Assembly: GCA_964247055.1 (NCBI GenBank)
Contig: OZ176052.1
Span: 3,038,001 to 3,102,000 of the forward strand
DNA from: Paragordius varius
Taxonomy: Eukaryota; Nematomorpha
Length of the DNA: 64,000 nucleotides
Direction of reading: 5' to 3'
Under the pieces are notes generated by a model. It was not told where the DNA came from and did no database searches. It saw only the letters and a list, made by a program, of their open reading frames with translations. Position numbers and translations under genes: made by a program. Of this stretch, positions 1 through 15,579 are shown piece after piece (the stretch's first letter is position 1; every line of letters starts with the position of its first letter).

Positions 1-414
1 TAAATGGATAATTTATTTGGACTTAATTGACATTATATTTAAAACAAATAGTATTTTTTTTAATTAATTGCCAATTATCCTTTTAAAAATATATATACAC
101 CTGTACAACCACAATGCGTTAGTTATAAAACGAATTCCATTAAATTATATTTTAATTATTTCAAATTTAATATTGAGTATTAAATAGTTAAACATTATTA
201 TATACCATTCTATAATATTTTGAAAACTCTAGGGTGTGATTTAAATTTTACAATTTTGTAAAGCATTTGAAATTTAGAAAAAAACGGTTTAAAAATTTTA
301 AATGTATAAAACTAACATTTTATTAATTGATAATAACCTGGTAAAACATAATTATTACGATATAAATACAGCCAAAATACAAGCGTTTTATACTATAAAA
401 TATAAGAATTTTAC

Positions 415-600
415 TCTTTTGACTGGGTATTATCAATATCTTGATTAATCAAATGTTTAATTGCATTTTGTCGAATATTATTGGCTTGAATCAAACTAGT
501 AGCTTTGTGAATTCTACCAAATCCACGTGGCTTAAGGGTAGGGTTTTGATTAGCCTTTGTCGTATTTAATTCATCATCGATTGAATCAGTATATTTATTT
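415..600 (-). CDS. array exon A
   Basis: Exon of 186 nt, 62 codons, after a TAG acceptor and before a GTAAAA donor. The encoded repeat starts with N-K-Y-T-D-S-I-D-D-E-L-N and has the core KPRGFGRIHKATS. It is the last array exon inside the window in the direction of transcription. The donor implies that more exons lie to the left; if unspliced, the frame stops at 411. Confidence 0.65.
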
Positions 601-3600
601 CTATACGGTAGTAAAAATTGGAACTATGAAAATAAAAAAAATAAAAGACAACGAACGATTCATTTACATTGTCTTGCATATACTTGTTTAAACCTTGAAT
701 TTTCCCTTATAAACTATAAATATACTTGAGTGTGACTAATATTATATTTTACAGTATGCATTTTAATGTCTGTTAAGTAATTTTATTGCCTGCCAAATAA
801 CATAAGTGGTTTATCAAAAGCGTAAAATACTGACCCACGAAATTATTTCGTAGTACACATATGAAAGAAGATTGACGTGAAAATTAACATAGGCTTTAAT
901 TTGATGGATATTTTGTAATGTTAAATTTTGGGAATATTATAGCAATTTATGTTAACATTTGTAATATTGTTGTTACGTATTTAGATGCGGAATTTTGTGG
1001 GTTTTTATCTTTGATAAATTAATAAATAGTAAAATACGTATTTTAAGATATTTTATGTTAATTATTCCTAAATTTAATAATAAATATTTTTCAACATGCT
1101 AAATACCTGTATTAATTAATCTTGGTATCATAATATTATATAGTTGTTATTACTAATTAAAAAAACACAGGTAAATATATATTTGTGAAAATTTAAGTAG
1201 ATTTTTGTCTTTTATGTTTTGCATTATTTTTATCAGGTAAAAATTGCGGTTTTTAATAAATTTCCTAAAAATTAAGTTTTTTTTTGTTTTTTAGGTTTTG
1301 CATTGTTAATTGAAATTAATTACTACATATTTTGGACATTATAATAAATAGAGGTAAAAATTGCGGTTTTTAACAAATTTCAAATGTAACATTTTTTGTA
1401 TCTTGTATCATTGTTATTTAATTAATTACTAAATATTTTGGACATTTAAAAAACTTGTGTAAATTGCGGTTTTTATTAAATTAGTAAATTTTATTTTTTG
1501 TTCAACCTTGCTAATTTATTTATCACTATATATTTGTGATACATTGATATATACAGGTAAAAATTACTATGACTTGCGGTTTTTTGAATTTTTTAAAATA
1601 TTTTTTTTACATTGATAACTTATATAATAAATATAGTTAACATATCTGAGTAGGTAAAAATGCATATTACGGTTTTATGTTTGACATTTTATTTTCCATC
1701 AACTATTTATATTTTAACAAACAACTTATGTCACCAATGATTGAAAATAAGATCAAGAAATATAAAACATCTTTTAAAGTACTGAATATCGCCAAATATA
1801 AATAAATTTATTTAAATTATAAATGTATAATTATACAAAATATTCATATTATGTTTGAAATTAACATTCTTCTTATTGTTATTAATACAGGTAATTTGTT
1901 TATATAATTGATGTACGATGCGGTGTGCGTTCATGATGATCATATGGATGGAAGAATAGTATAAGATGTAGATAATCCTGAAAATTTTAATCACCATCAT
2001 TTTTTAGGTAGATATCACCTAAAATATAAGATAATTGATATATTAGAAAATTGATACCTGGAAATATTGGGGGAAACATTCATAGTTTGAAAGGAAATCA
2101 AAAGGTTGACTTGGCTTTTTAACAACTAAATTTGCAAAAAAATATTTTCTTCATGATAAAAAATTCAAAAATGATACCTTATTTTACGTTTTCGTTTTAC
2201 CATCCTAAACTATAAATATAAAAAATTATTCTTCACCAAAGCAAACAATGTTAGTGTTGCCTGCTTTTGGAGTGCTGTTGCATTCCAAGCTTTTGAAAAA
2301 AATTATTTGTTTCTATTTTCTATTTGACGTCATTGGTATGGTGAAATCATATAAGCCTTTTCATATTTATAGTTTAGGATGGTGGTAGAACGAAAAAAAA
2401 CATAAAGTATCATTTTTGAATATTTTATCATGAAGAAAATATTTTTTTGCAAATTTAGTTGTTAAAAAGCCAAGTCAACCTTTTGAGTTTCCTTTCAAAC
2501 TATGAATGTTTCCCCCAATATTTCCAGGTATCAATTTTCTAATATATCAATTATCTTATATTTTAGGTGATAGAATCTACCTAAAAAATGATGGTGATTA
2601 ATATTTTCAGGATTATCTACATCTTATACTATTCTTCCATCCATATGATCATCATGAACGCACACCGCATCGTACATCAATTATATAAACAAATTACCTG
2701 CATTAATAACAATAAGAAGAATGTTAATTTCAAACATAATATGAATATTTTGTATAATTATACATTTATAATTTAAATAAATTTATTTATATTTGGCGAT
2801 ATTCAGATACTTTAAAAGATGTTTTATATTTCTTGATCTTATTTTCAATCTTTGGTGACATAAGTTGTTTGTTAAAATATAAATAGTTGATGGAAAATAA
2901 AATGTCAAACATAAAACCGTAATATGCATTTTTACCTACTCAGATATGTTAACTATATTTATTATATAAGTTATCAATGTAAAAAAAATATTTTAAAAAA
3001 TTCAAAAAACCGCAAGTCATAGTAATTTTTACCTGTATATATCAATGTATCACAAATATATAGTGATAAATAAATTAGCAAGGTTGAACAAAAAATAAAA
3101 TTTACTAATTTAATAAAAACCGCAATTTACACAAGTTTTTTAAATGTCCAAAATATTTAGTAATTAATTAAATAACAATGATACAAGATACAAAAAATGT
3201 TACATTTGAAATTTGTTAAAAACCGCAATTTTTACCTCTATTTATTATAATGTCCAAAATATGTAGTAATTAATTTCAATTAACAATGCAAAACCTAAAA
3301 AACAAAAAAAACTTAATTTTTAGGAAATTTATTAAAAACCGCAATTTTTACCTGATAAAAATAATGCAAAACATAAAAGACAAAAATCTACTTAAATTTT
3401 CACAAATATATATTTACCTGTGTTTTTTTAATTAGTAATAACAACTATATAATATTATGATACCAAGATTAATTAATACAGGTATTTAGCATGTTGAAAA
3501 ATATTTATTATTAAATTTAGGAATAATTAACATAAAATATCTTAAAATACGTATTTTACTATTTATTAATTTATCAAAGATAAAAACCCACAAAATTCCG

Positions 3601-6600
3601 CATCTAAATACGTAACAACAATATTACAAATGTTAACATAAATTGCTATAATATTCCCAAAATTTAACATTACAAAATATCCATCAAATTAAAGCCTATG
3701 TTAATTCTCACGTCAATCTTCTTTCATATGTGTACTACGAAATAATTTCGTGGGCCAGTATTTTATGCTTTTGATAAACCATTTATGTTATTTGGCAGGC
3801 AATAAAATTACTTAACAGACATTAAAATGCATACTGTAATCCCTCACTCAGTGGCGTACCGAGCATTTGCGGCGCCCGGGGCATAAAACTTTTATGGCGC
3901 CCCTCCCCCCTTTTTTTAAAAAAAAGCCAATAAAACAAATTAAAAAAAATACAAACGTTGTAACAACACCATAGATAAGACAGCACAGTTATATAAATTT
4001 TATATCTATTAAATATATATAATTATATGATACTAAATTTATTCATTTTTAAATACATAAATATTCTAATAAATTCCATAATATGGAAATTATATATAAA
4101 AATAATGTTTTTATTGCACATATTGAATCGATCTAATGATAATGGCAACAATGATGATTTAAAAAATTATTTAGGCGCCCCTAAATAACGGCGCCCGGGG
4201 CATGATACACCCCCTTACCCCCCCCCCCCCCCTCAATACGCCCCTGCACTCACTATGAAAACGTTAGGTTTGTTGAAAAAATAAGTATTTATAAATATGA
4301 TTGTCCGTATACAAATTAAGACCTAAAATTTAATAACAAACTTATTTAATAAAATTCAAACATAGGTATTCCTTATATCAATGATGTTTTCTTTTCCTTC
4401 AAAGCTATAGAATTATAACCATACATTGAACAACTAACGCATGAGCGAAAATTACCAAAATCAAATATATTTATTAGTGTATAAAATATGGATTCCGTTT
4501 GTACGTTTAAAACGGATAAAATATTTTGAAAATGGTTAGATTTAAATATGAAAAAAAGGGCATACCCCATATATGGCAAACACATTTGCCAAACTGCTTA
4601 TCATTGTCTAACCCATTACATTTGATTCGGTTATAAATTTATAAGCACATTAATTGTGTCAAAAAGTTAGATAAAATGTTATGAATATAATTTTTCATCA
4701 TATAAAACAATTTTTAAATGGTTCTTTGAACATAAAACTACGGAAAAAAGCAATGATACAAAAATTATTGGCTCAGATAGTATTATCATGAATTTTGGCA
4801 TGGTCCAATATGAATATGCTTTACGCTGGACGAATTAAGATGTGAACATAGATTTGCTAAAAATTTCAATTGCTGTTCCTTTTTAAATTAATTGGAAATA
4901 CAAGATTCTATTCACCCATTCCATTTGAGGCCTGCTATCAACATTAGTTACGTCCTTTTATATATGGTCACCTCATGATAGCCCCGGGTCTCTGTATTCA
5001 ACCTTTAAAGTTTATTAAATGGTTCTGCAAATGTGATTTATTAATGAAAATTCTATTTTTGAATGATAAGTCACATCCAAAAAAGTTTGATTCAACCAAA
5101 GGGTCTAATCCTGTCGTTTGTTAATTAAATTTATGATTACAAGAAATATGTTTGATTATACCCCCAAGTTTTTTTGCCAAAATTATGAATAGTCGTTTTA
5201 AAAAGGTATGGACGAAACTCTAAAAATGAAAAGGCACAAGAGCTTCCAAATGTAAAAGGAAGAACGTGGCATTGCTAGCAGAGCCTGGGATGTGATGGAT
5301 ATATGTAATATAATACCATTTTTGCAAAAAAAATTTATGCGAAATCTATGTTTACATTTTCATTCGTTCAATTTAAAAGATATATACATTTTTTTTTGGA
5401 TGATGCCAACAATCATGACACCATTTCCTGCCTCATAAATAAAAATCTTAAAATAAACCAATTGTAGCTGGTTGGTTTTGCTGAATTTATCTTTTATTCT
5501 AAGATATGTCTGACCCCTATTCAGACTGTGAAAGCTCCTCATTAACCCGTAAGACTCTAAAACGCGAAAGATGCAACACCGTATATAATGCATTAAGGTA
5601 TATAGATACGCCTTTTAGAAAATCCGGAATGTTGTCTGTTAAATTTTTAAATCATCATCAATCTTTTTAGTCGTACATCTCGTCTATTATTATTATTGAT
5701 ATTAAATTAATCAACCGTATAGTTAGCGCCTAATATCGGTCAGACTTGCTTTTACTACGACTGTTTTTTTGTGATAATAACGCATTTAAAAACGCTCCCT
5801 TCTTTTTTTACAATTAATAATAGTTTATCCAAAAATATTGACATTTTATTATGAATTTTGTGTTGTCCTATGACACCAAAAGAAAACTAACTATAAATGC
5901 TAAAAGATTAAATTTTAAATAAATACGTTAAAAAAAGCTCTAACCTATCTATAGCATGTTTGGACATATCAATTTTTGAATTAACATTCCTATTCCTCTT
6001 ATTTCTTAAGTGTGGATTAAACGATTGGCTTCTTTTGACTTTGGAAGCAAAGACATGGGTAGTCATACTTTTAACAAAAGTTTGTTCATTAATTATTACG
6101 TCTTTATCAGTGTCATCACTAAAATGTATATGAAAAAAAATTTAAATTAATAAATGTAGAGTTTTGGGTATAAAAATTGTTTTCAACCATATTTTTTTAT
6201 TTTTTTATATGAAAAAAAAATGAATATATCGGGAATGAATTACATGTATGACATGTATAAAAATGGTACTAAAGGTATTAATTAACATGACTAAATAATT
6301 TGTATAAACTTTTGATGTAATTATATATCTCTGTTGACTTATAAACGTAATTGCCATTCATCTAAAATCAAAAGTATATTTATACATTAAATAAAACACA
6401 TTTGCTATTCAAAAAGCCTTTTTGTGGTTAAAACCGTGACATTATTTTATGAGTGTGCGGATCGTATCTAAATATATTTAAATCCACAACCAAAGTATCA
6501 TCAATGATATAAGGTGGGGCATCTCCCTTATGAATGGTGTTTAACAAAAAATTAATTTTTTCAACTTATTTCAAATGTTTCATTTGTCCGTTAAACTAAC

Positions 6601-9600
6601 TGAGTATCCAAAAAAAACATGATAATGTTACAACACCAAGTCAAACTAATTATGTCAAGAAAAAAATTACCAATTAGGGTGTGTTTTTTCAAAAATAGCT
6701 TGATGTTGTTCGTTTGCATTTTGTTGAATATTATTGACTTGAATTTGGCTTTTTGTTTTGTGCATTCTACCAAATCCTTGTGGTTTAAGAGTTAGGTTTT
6801 TTGTGGTATTCGATTCATCATTATTCGATTCATTGCGTTTGTAATTTCTATATTAATAATAATATGAGAATTAAGGATATTATAATGAAAAAAAAGAAGA
6901 TAAAAACCTAAATTTCAAATTAACTAACATATTCATCTGATGGTTCTTTGAGGGATGCCATTTCTCATAGAATCAGACAAGGATGGGCCAAATTCAATCA
7001 ATTAAAATATATTTTAACTAATAAATATATCAAATCGAATCACAAGATAAAGATTTACAAAATGGGAATAAGACCAGCTATGACATACGCTACAGAAACC
7101 TGGGCCCTTACAGCAACAGACCTAAATAGACTTACTAGAGCTGAAAATCACATGCTCAAAATCTGCAACAATAATTTTGATAATACCATAGAAGAAGATG
7201 AACCCATAGCTTTATTCATCCAGCGCAATCGATTGCGATATTACGGACATATTCAACGTATGAATTCCGATAACTGGGTCCAAAAAATACAACATTTAAA
7301 TATACCCGGCCCAAACAGAAAAGGCCGCCCTAAGCTCACATGGTCCAAACAGCTGACCCAAGATCTATCACACTTCAATATTGAACACGAACAAGTCTTT
7401 GATAGGACATTGTTCAGGAAGTTGGTGCATGGAAACCCCAGATACCCTGGGACCTAAAATGAATGGATATTCATAAAATGCAAAACGACATCCCTGTAAC
7501 TAATGATGTTTACCCTTTGGAATATGTCACATATTTAACTATTTTTTGGTTGTGAGATTATTTCCATATATTTAGGCTAGGATAAGAAAAATTTTAAAAA
7601 ATTTATTACGAAATGTATTAAAATCAATCCTAATGTTGAAAACACTGCCATATAAAAATACTATATATTTCAATAAGTGAAAACTGACGTTTGAAAATTC
7701 AACATATCCTATAAAATTTAAATTTTTGTTTTAAAATTTATGTATAAATATAAATAATATATTTATATCATTAAAATTTATCTTTTTAATTTATCTAAAG
7801 ACCACTATTTCAATAATTTTCCAATGTAAGATAAAACGCATACTCGGTTGTTTGATTATCTAAATTCGTGTTTTGGTCTATATTTATGGCTAAATGATTC
7901 GATCGATAGGTAGTGTTATTAACTTTATGCATTTTACTAAATCGGCTAGGCTTTAAAAGCACATCTTGATAATTATCCGTATTAATTTCATCGATCAAGG
8001 AATCGCCTTGTATACCGTTTCTAAATATAGTATTGATATATATAAGGGCGTGAAACAAAAACAACCCAATAATATAAAAGTATTTATAATAAACTAAAAT
8101 TTGTTATTATTAATAATATTACAGTTATATTTTTAACCTATTTAGAATTTAAAACATTATTTTAACGTAAAGATCATCATTATGTAAGATTAATTAATCC
8201 CTGAAAAATAATATAAGGCATGACTCATAAAAAAGTATACGAAATAACAACAATTTTTTTCCCAAATGATTTGAGTTGACTATATATCTATGTTTACGAG
8301 CTATTTATTGGAATATTTAATTTTATTTAAAATTATATATAATTTTCATTTTCATCGTATGTCAAAACTTTCAAGCAATTAATTAGATATTAAAAGCATC
8401 CTGTTATGCCCCATTGTAAAAATAATATACTGTTATCCAATCAAATCAAATTTGGTGCTTAAATCAATTTTATCGCTATCACGCCGTTATAAAAACGATT
8501 CTTTTTATATATTTAGGAAACAAATTACTTCTTCTTTGATAAAATAGGGACATTTTCAACAATATTTTTGAGATGAAGAGCATTGTTTAATTTGTGCATT
8601 TTACTGAATTGACGTTCTTTGCCAATCAGGTTTTCATCAAAATTTTCGTCGTCGCTAATTTCATCATTGACAATATTGGAGCAATTTTGATCCCCTAATC
8701 TATTTTGATTTGATTTAAATTTTAAAAAAAATTTGGAAAAAATGATTTTTGCTAAAATATATATTTTGATAGCAAAGAATCATATATATATATATATATA
8801 TATATAATTTTAATAGAGCCATTGATTATTAAGATTTTTGTTATACATTAAACAATAATAAAACAAAAAACGGCTCCCATAATTTTGTCTAAAAAAACCG
8901 TAGAGAGCCTTAAATCTATTTTAAAATAGATAAAAAACTATTTTACAAAATAATTTTCATATAAATAACAAATGTTTACATGTATGTTTATAATCCTATC
9001 ATTTATATTTAACGCAAATGTTGCATTTTTTTGTTAATTTTGTTTTATTTATATCTTATTATTATTTTCTTTTGTTTTAGTTAATCCATTTAAAAAGATA
9101 CTACCATGTATATAATTTTGGATATCAAAAAATATTTTTATAAAACACCTATTTATTCCATACTTGGATTGAGTTGAAATCTCGTCCAATTTAATAACGG
9201 CGTCTATTGGATTAAGTTTTGTCATTTTATCATTATTTGAGATGTTTTTAGTTTTACGTTTTTCACCAAACGGGCGTAGAGTTTTGATGAGATTGCATTC
9301 CATGTTAGAAATATTTATTTCATCGTTAAGGGTTGTATTAACTTGATGATGGCTGTTTTTTGTAAGGAGTGTACGTACATAATAATTATTGAAACAAATA
9401 AAGTTTAAAAATTACAAAAAAAGATGATATCTAGCAATAACTTATTATAAGGAATATCATTTATAAACCAAATTTGAAAAAAAAAATAATTAAAATCTTT
9501 AGTAATAGGATGTATTATTAATAACAGATCATCTAAGATTTTTAAATATATACCATTTGCGAAATCACCCTTGAACAATTTAAAATCACCATAAAAATTT

Positions 9601-12600
9601 GTGTTTTTCGGGCTTATATAACTTATTATTTAAATGAAATATATCTTTATAGCTTAGTTTATAATCTTTTCCGTATTATTCAAATTTGAACAAAATTTTA
9701 AAATATAAAAAATTATAGGTTAAATCTTATTTTTAAAAAACACAAAATTTATTTTCGGGTGAATGTGAATTTTCAAGGGTATATATCGTTTCCTAAAATG
9801 AAAAGTTGATTATTTTTTCAATAGTAAAGGAAACACTTAAATTTAAACATAGCGCATTGAATTTTAAATCATATATTAATTTAATCACAGATTACACGGT
9901 TGACATAATATTATTACTTAATATTCTTGCTGGCAGTTAATTCAATATTGTTAGTATTGTTTTGTTTACTATTTTTTGATTTATGCACTTTCCCAAATTG
10001 GGGTTTCTTTACATCAATCGGATTAACCAAATTTGATTTAACATCATTTAGAACGCTAATCGATGAATTATCATGTTGATGATTTCTAATTATTGATGAA
10101 AAAAATTTTATAAAGTATTTTTGATAACAACATCTTATATATCTAAACTCTTCTTTTGATTAGTTAATTGTGCCATTTTTTTGTTTTTTGCCCATAATTT
10201 CGGTTTTGCATATTCAAAAAACGGCCTAATTGAATGGTTTTTTTCAGACAAAAATAATTTTGATTCCGGTTCTATTGTTGTTCTTATGATTGAGTTTTCA
10301 TCAAAACTAATCGGTTTGGGTAGAAAAAAGTGTCTATGTATCATTAACTGTCGATCAATGAAAATGTTTGATTTTTAGAAAAAATTGTTCATTATTGTAA
10401 AATTTTATTATTTCAGCCCAATGATATTTGACTTCATTTGTAATTATATTAATTGATTCTTAACTTTTTTAGGGCATTAATATCCATATTATTCGAATAA
10501 TATTTGGATGTATTGGCTAAGGTTGTTCCATATTATGCCTTTTAACCTGTTAGCTTTTGCAAAAAGATTTTTTACATTATTTAATAAATCTTTTTATTCT
10601 GTCAATAAATCGGTAAAGTAATAATGTTCTTCCCATATAATAACGATAAAAATAATATGCTGATATTAAACATTTATTAGTTTGATAATTTTTACCGCAT
10701 TTTTAGCCAATTTCCTATACTTTTTGATAAAAATGAAAAGTTAAACCTTTTAATCAACAAAAAAAAGTTAAAAAGAAACTAAAAAATACTTTTTTGATAC
10801 GCTAATAACAGCATTTTTCGATTGTTCCATATTATAGGTTTGATTAATATCATTTGTTTTATGCATCTTTCCAAACGGACGAGATTTCACTGTAACAAGA
10901 TTTTGATCAAAGTTCAAATTATCTGACTCAACACTATTTCTGTTCACAAAATTATGAAATAATTGTAATCTAATTTATATTGCAAATAAAATTTTAAGGA
11001 AGAAATACTTATATATTATAAAACAAATAACTGTTATTTAAGCAAAAAATTCATGCTTATATAAAAATTCAGTTTTCTATTTCCATCAAAATGATTAATA
11101 AACTAGAGGTGTAATTATTATATAGAATTTAAGACAAAGCGTTAATTTAAAATAAAAGTTATATTTTTATAGCATACTTAAAGAGTAAAACACTCTCAGC
11201 CAAGCGTATTTAGAAAAATTTTTACCTAATTAAAATTAGAGATGTTTAAGCCCCCCCCCCCCAATCCTACATTTTACAAAACTAATCATATAATTTAAAT
11301 AATGATAAATAATATTGACACTATTTATTAGCATAAATTGCGGTTATATATATATATATATATATATACCATTTACTATTAAATTTACCCTCAAATAAAT
11401 TATATGTTTTTTAAGATTAAAAATTACCTATTTATATATTTCCAAAAAATAAAATTTTGTGTTGTAAATTAAAATAATACTGAAAAAATAAACTTTGCCA
11501 TAATGATATATTTCAATCAGTTATATAAGTTCGAAAACACATAATTTTATTTTTAGGGTCAATTTGAATTGTTCGAGGATGAATTGTTCGAGGGTGAATT
11601 TGAACTGTAAATGGTATACATATGCGCACTCGGACTCTTGCATATATTTAATGTTCACCCAATTAGATTGAAAAAAGGACCTACTCTGTTATAAATGGTG
11701 TTCCCAAAACAACATTGTTTTTGGGGATTCGTTGAGAAAAAGCGTTTTCTTTAGCTACTTTTTTATGGATTTTTCCAAATCGAGCAGTTGTTTTATGATG
11801 TATAATGGTATTTGGTTCAAATTTTGTTACATTTAATTCGTCGTTTAATGAATCATTTTGTTCTACACTGCCATTTCTATGTATAGTGGAGTCAAAATAA
11901 TTTTTTGTAATTTTTAACACAAGAATTATGCAATATCCAACAATTAAAATAAAATTATTACAAAAAAATTAAAAATAATACTCTTTTGAAAGGGCTCTGG
12001 TGGAAATGGATTGTTGCTGAGCAATTTTATTTAGATGCCTGATTTTGGGTATTTTGCTATAAGGCTTACGATTTTTGATTGTACTCTTAAGGGTTTGAGT
12101 ATCATTATTTATTGAATCAATAGATTTTTGATCTGATTCCAAATATCTATATTTTGAGAAATTAAAATATTGTTAAATAATTACTATTCATCTATTAAAA
12201 TACTCACCATACATAATTTTTTATATCATGTAAGTGTGCCCCTAACAAAACTTTGAGTACATTAAAATATTATAAAAACAAATAATGATAATATAATTAC
12301 ATTTAACAAGATATCAAAAAGCTAAAATATAAGCGCCTATAAATTGATTCATTCACCGGTTTTATTTCAAAAACTCACACCTTATTTTAAAAATGCATAA
12401 TAAACACCGAAGGCTGTTTATAAAAAGGATGTTTAAATATAAATTAATTTTTACTGTTTAGCATTATGCTTATCACATCCACCAATAATTTTGGGTATTT
12501 GAATTTGATTAAAGCGTTCATCCATCTTAAGTTTGTCTCTATTACGGGCTTTTCCCCATCCAAACCTACTTGTCTTTTTTATTGCATCAATATTTATTTC

Positions 12601-12669
12601 TGGCATATTGAAAGTACTATTATTGTTAATATTTGCCATAGTGACAGTTGAATTAGCTTTAGGCCTTAA

Positions 12670-12704
<35 letters not shown>

Positions 12705-14384
12705 TAAAGAGAAAGCTCAATTATATTTCATATATCTATAAAGACTGCTTTAAAAATAAAACCGGCATAACTACATTCCTTAAATCTCGTTTTACCGATT
12801 GAGGGTTATTGGACCCAGTTTAACAAAAAATACTTTTTTAAACGTTTGCGGTCTAGGCCTTGCTAAAAAAATGTTTTGCATAATATTATTAAATAGATAA
12901 CATATAATCTTACATTTTAAATCCAAAAAATGTGTTTTATGATTATTTCGCCAAAAATTATTAAAGTCATAAAATTTTTTCATATTATAAAACCCTGATA
13001 TTACGTATTATAGCCTTGTGATGAGTTGTAATTTACTTATATATAAACCTATGATAGATAATTATATAAAATATTAGTTTAAAAACATAAAATAAATTAA
13101 AAAGGCATCATTAATTGCTTAAATAAATAAATTTAGTAGAGAAACATAATTTACTACATATATATAAAAATACATATATTATCTATATATATATATACGG
13201 ACCTAAAATCATTGGAACTATTTTTGTTTTCTGGTTTGTTGATGTTTTCTAAAATTTGACCTCCTTTGATTTTTGACAAAGTTTTTGATTTGTGAGTTCT
13301 AAATTTATGTTCTGTCGTTTTTGTAAATATCTGATTTATACCGTCGCAATAAGAGAAATCTGTTGATATATTGTCATTAGATGTGGCAATGACATGTTTT
13401 ATTCTAAAATATAAAAAAAAGATAAAGACAAGCATACATTAATTTCAAACTAATTGACCATAATTTATTTTAGAGATATTTTTTTTAATTTTTTAATTAA
13501 AATATGAATTAATACCTATAAAACGTATATGCAGACAAATTTATTTTAGTGCATATTATTAGTATTTTAGCCATTTTTTACCTATTTTTGTCCATACATT
13601 CAAATTTTTCGATTTTTGGACAATCACAATGTTTAAATCGCCTTATTAAAATATAAAAAACTTTTTGCCGTTTTTTTTCGCAAAAAATATTATTATGTTA
13701 TTAAAATAGGGGTGTTCAACACAGATACTTCATAAGCTGCTTTGATAAATTTTTTGTTTTTTTATTGATATAACTTTAAATTAAATTTTTTTATCGAAAT
13801 CTAATTTTTATTATTTTAACATTTACAACCCCTTTTTACAAATTTATGCCGGTCAATGATATATGATGATATTTACATTTTAAAATTAAACAAAATTTTA
13901 AAGAATTTGTACGGTTCCTGTTTATTAGTAAAAAAGGTTTAACTTAATAAATAGGTGTTGTTTACTCTTTAGATTGTGCAACAAGGATATCGTTTAAATC
14001 CATATGTTTTGCAGATACAATATTTTATATGGATTGTATAAATTTGTATATTCATCATCAAATTTTAAATGTCTATTTAAATGTGTGAAAAATTCAAACT
14101 GTTAAATAAAATGAATTTTGAACTTTTAAAATATAAAAAACAATTTGGGGTCACCTAACAGTGAGAACAAACGATAAGCAAAATGTGCAATCTTAGCCCA
14201 TTATAAGTACTTTAAGTAGATGAAATGATTACATAGCATGGAAAAAAAGAAAAAAAATTAGCAACTATATATTAATTTATCATATTTATGCTAAATGAGT
14301 TTTTCCCTGTTAGCAACGTGCAAATATTTATTGGTTTCAAAGCGGTGTCTATGAATTTAAATTATAGCACAAATTTAGAAGTAC

Positions 14385-14423
<39 letters not shown>

Positions 14424-15545
14424 CAATATGGATTATGCAACAAAGTTTATTTAGTTGTTATGAACTAATTTATGGTTTTAAAAAGCGTTTGCGTAAATAA
14501 ATGTATATTTTAGAATTGGTCATAATAATTACAAATTAAAATATAATTCACTCGATAATGTAATGAAAGATGTTACCCATTTCTATCAAATTGCTCTAGA
14601 AAAACTACCATTGGATTACGTCTTTGGTATAGGGAAAAAATTGTAAATATACACGAATAAAACTAACAACAATATATTAAACACTGCAAAACATATGGAT
14701 TCGAACGATATCCTTGCACAAAAGTTAAACCTTTTGTGGTAAAAAGAAACCATACAAATTCTCCAAAATTTGTTATTTAAAATGTAATATCATCTAATAT
14801 CGATTGCCGGTATAAATTTCTTAAATCAGGGGTGTCCAACACGCTTTGTTTGGGGTCCTCAATAATGCTTTAAAAAATGTTAAAAAAATAAAAATTGGAT
14901 TTCAATGAAAAAATTTTGATTAAAAGATATATCATCCAAAATTAGGCTTAAAATAAATAAAAAAAACAAAAAAATTATCAAAGCAGCTCGTGAAGATATA
15001 TGTGTTGGACATTCCTGTTTTAAATAATATAATAATATTTTTTGCAAAAAACGGCAAAAAGTTTTTTATATTCTAATAAGGCGTTTTGAACATTGTGATT
15101 GTCCAAAAATCAAAAAAATTTGGTCTGCTATTTGCCTTTATAAAATGTATCGACAAAAATAGGTAAAAAATAGCTAAAATTCCGATAATATGCACCACAA
15201 AAATAAATTTGTCTGCATATACGTTTTATAGTTATTATTTTGTAATATTTTAATTAAAAAAATTTAAAAAATATTTTCAATAAATTATGGTCAATTAGTT
15301 ATAAATTATTGTATGCTTGTCTATGTCTTTTTTTATATTTTAAAATAAAACATGTTATTGCCGAATCTAATGACAATATATCAATCGATTTTTCCAATTG
15401 CGACGGTATAAATCAGATATTTACAAAAACGACAGAACCTAAATTTAAAACTCTCACAAATCATAGACTTTGTCAAAAATTAAAAAAAAGTCAAAATTTG
15501 TAAAACATCAATAAACCAGAAAACAAATATAGTTCCAATGATTTT

Positions 15546-15579
<34 letters not shown>

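Noticed and set aside
1812-2776. Twin 62-codon frames in the palindrome arms (1812-2000 and 2588-2776)
   Set aside because: They are mirror images of one sequence, with no recognisable domain and no class-2 donor that would connect them to the array.
7800-8064. Signal peptides at the start of array frames (for example before exons D, J, N and P)
   Set aside because: The apparent hydrophobic residues are translations of pyrimidine-rich tracts before AG acceptors, and most lack an ATG.
12784-12983. Possible further array exon with ARPRPQTFKK
   Set aside because: An AG acceptor is present, but the array phase gives an immediate stop and no core is visible.
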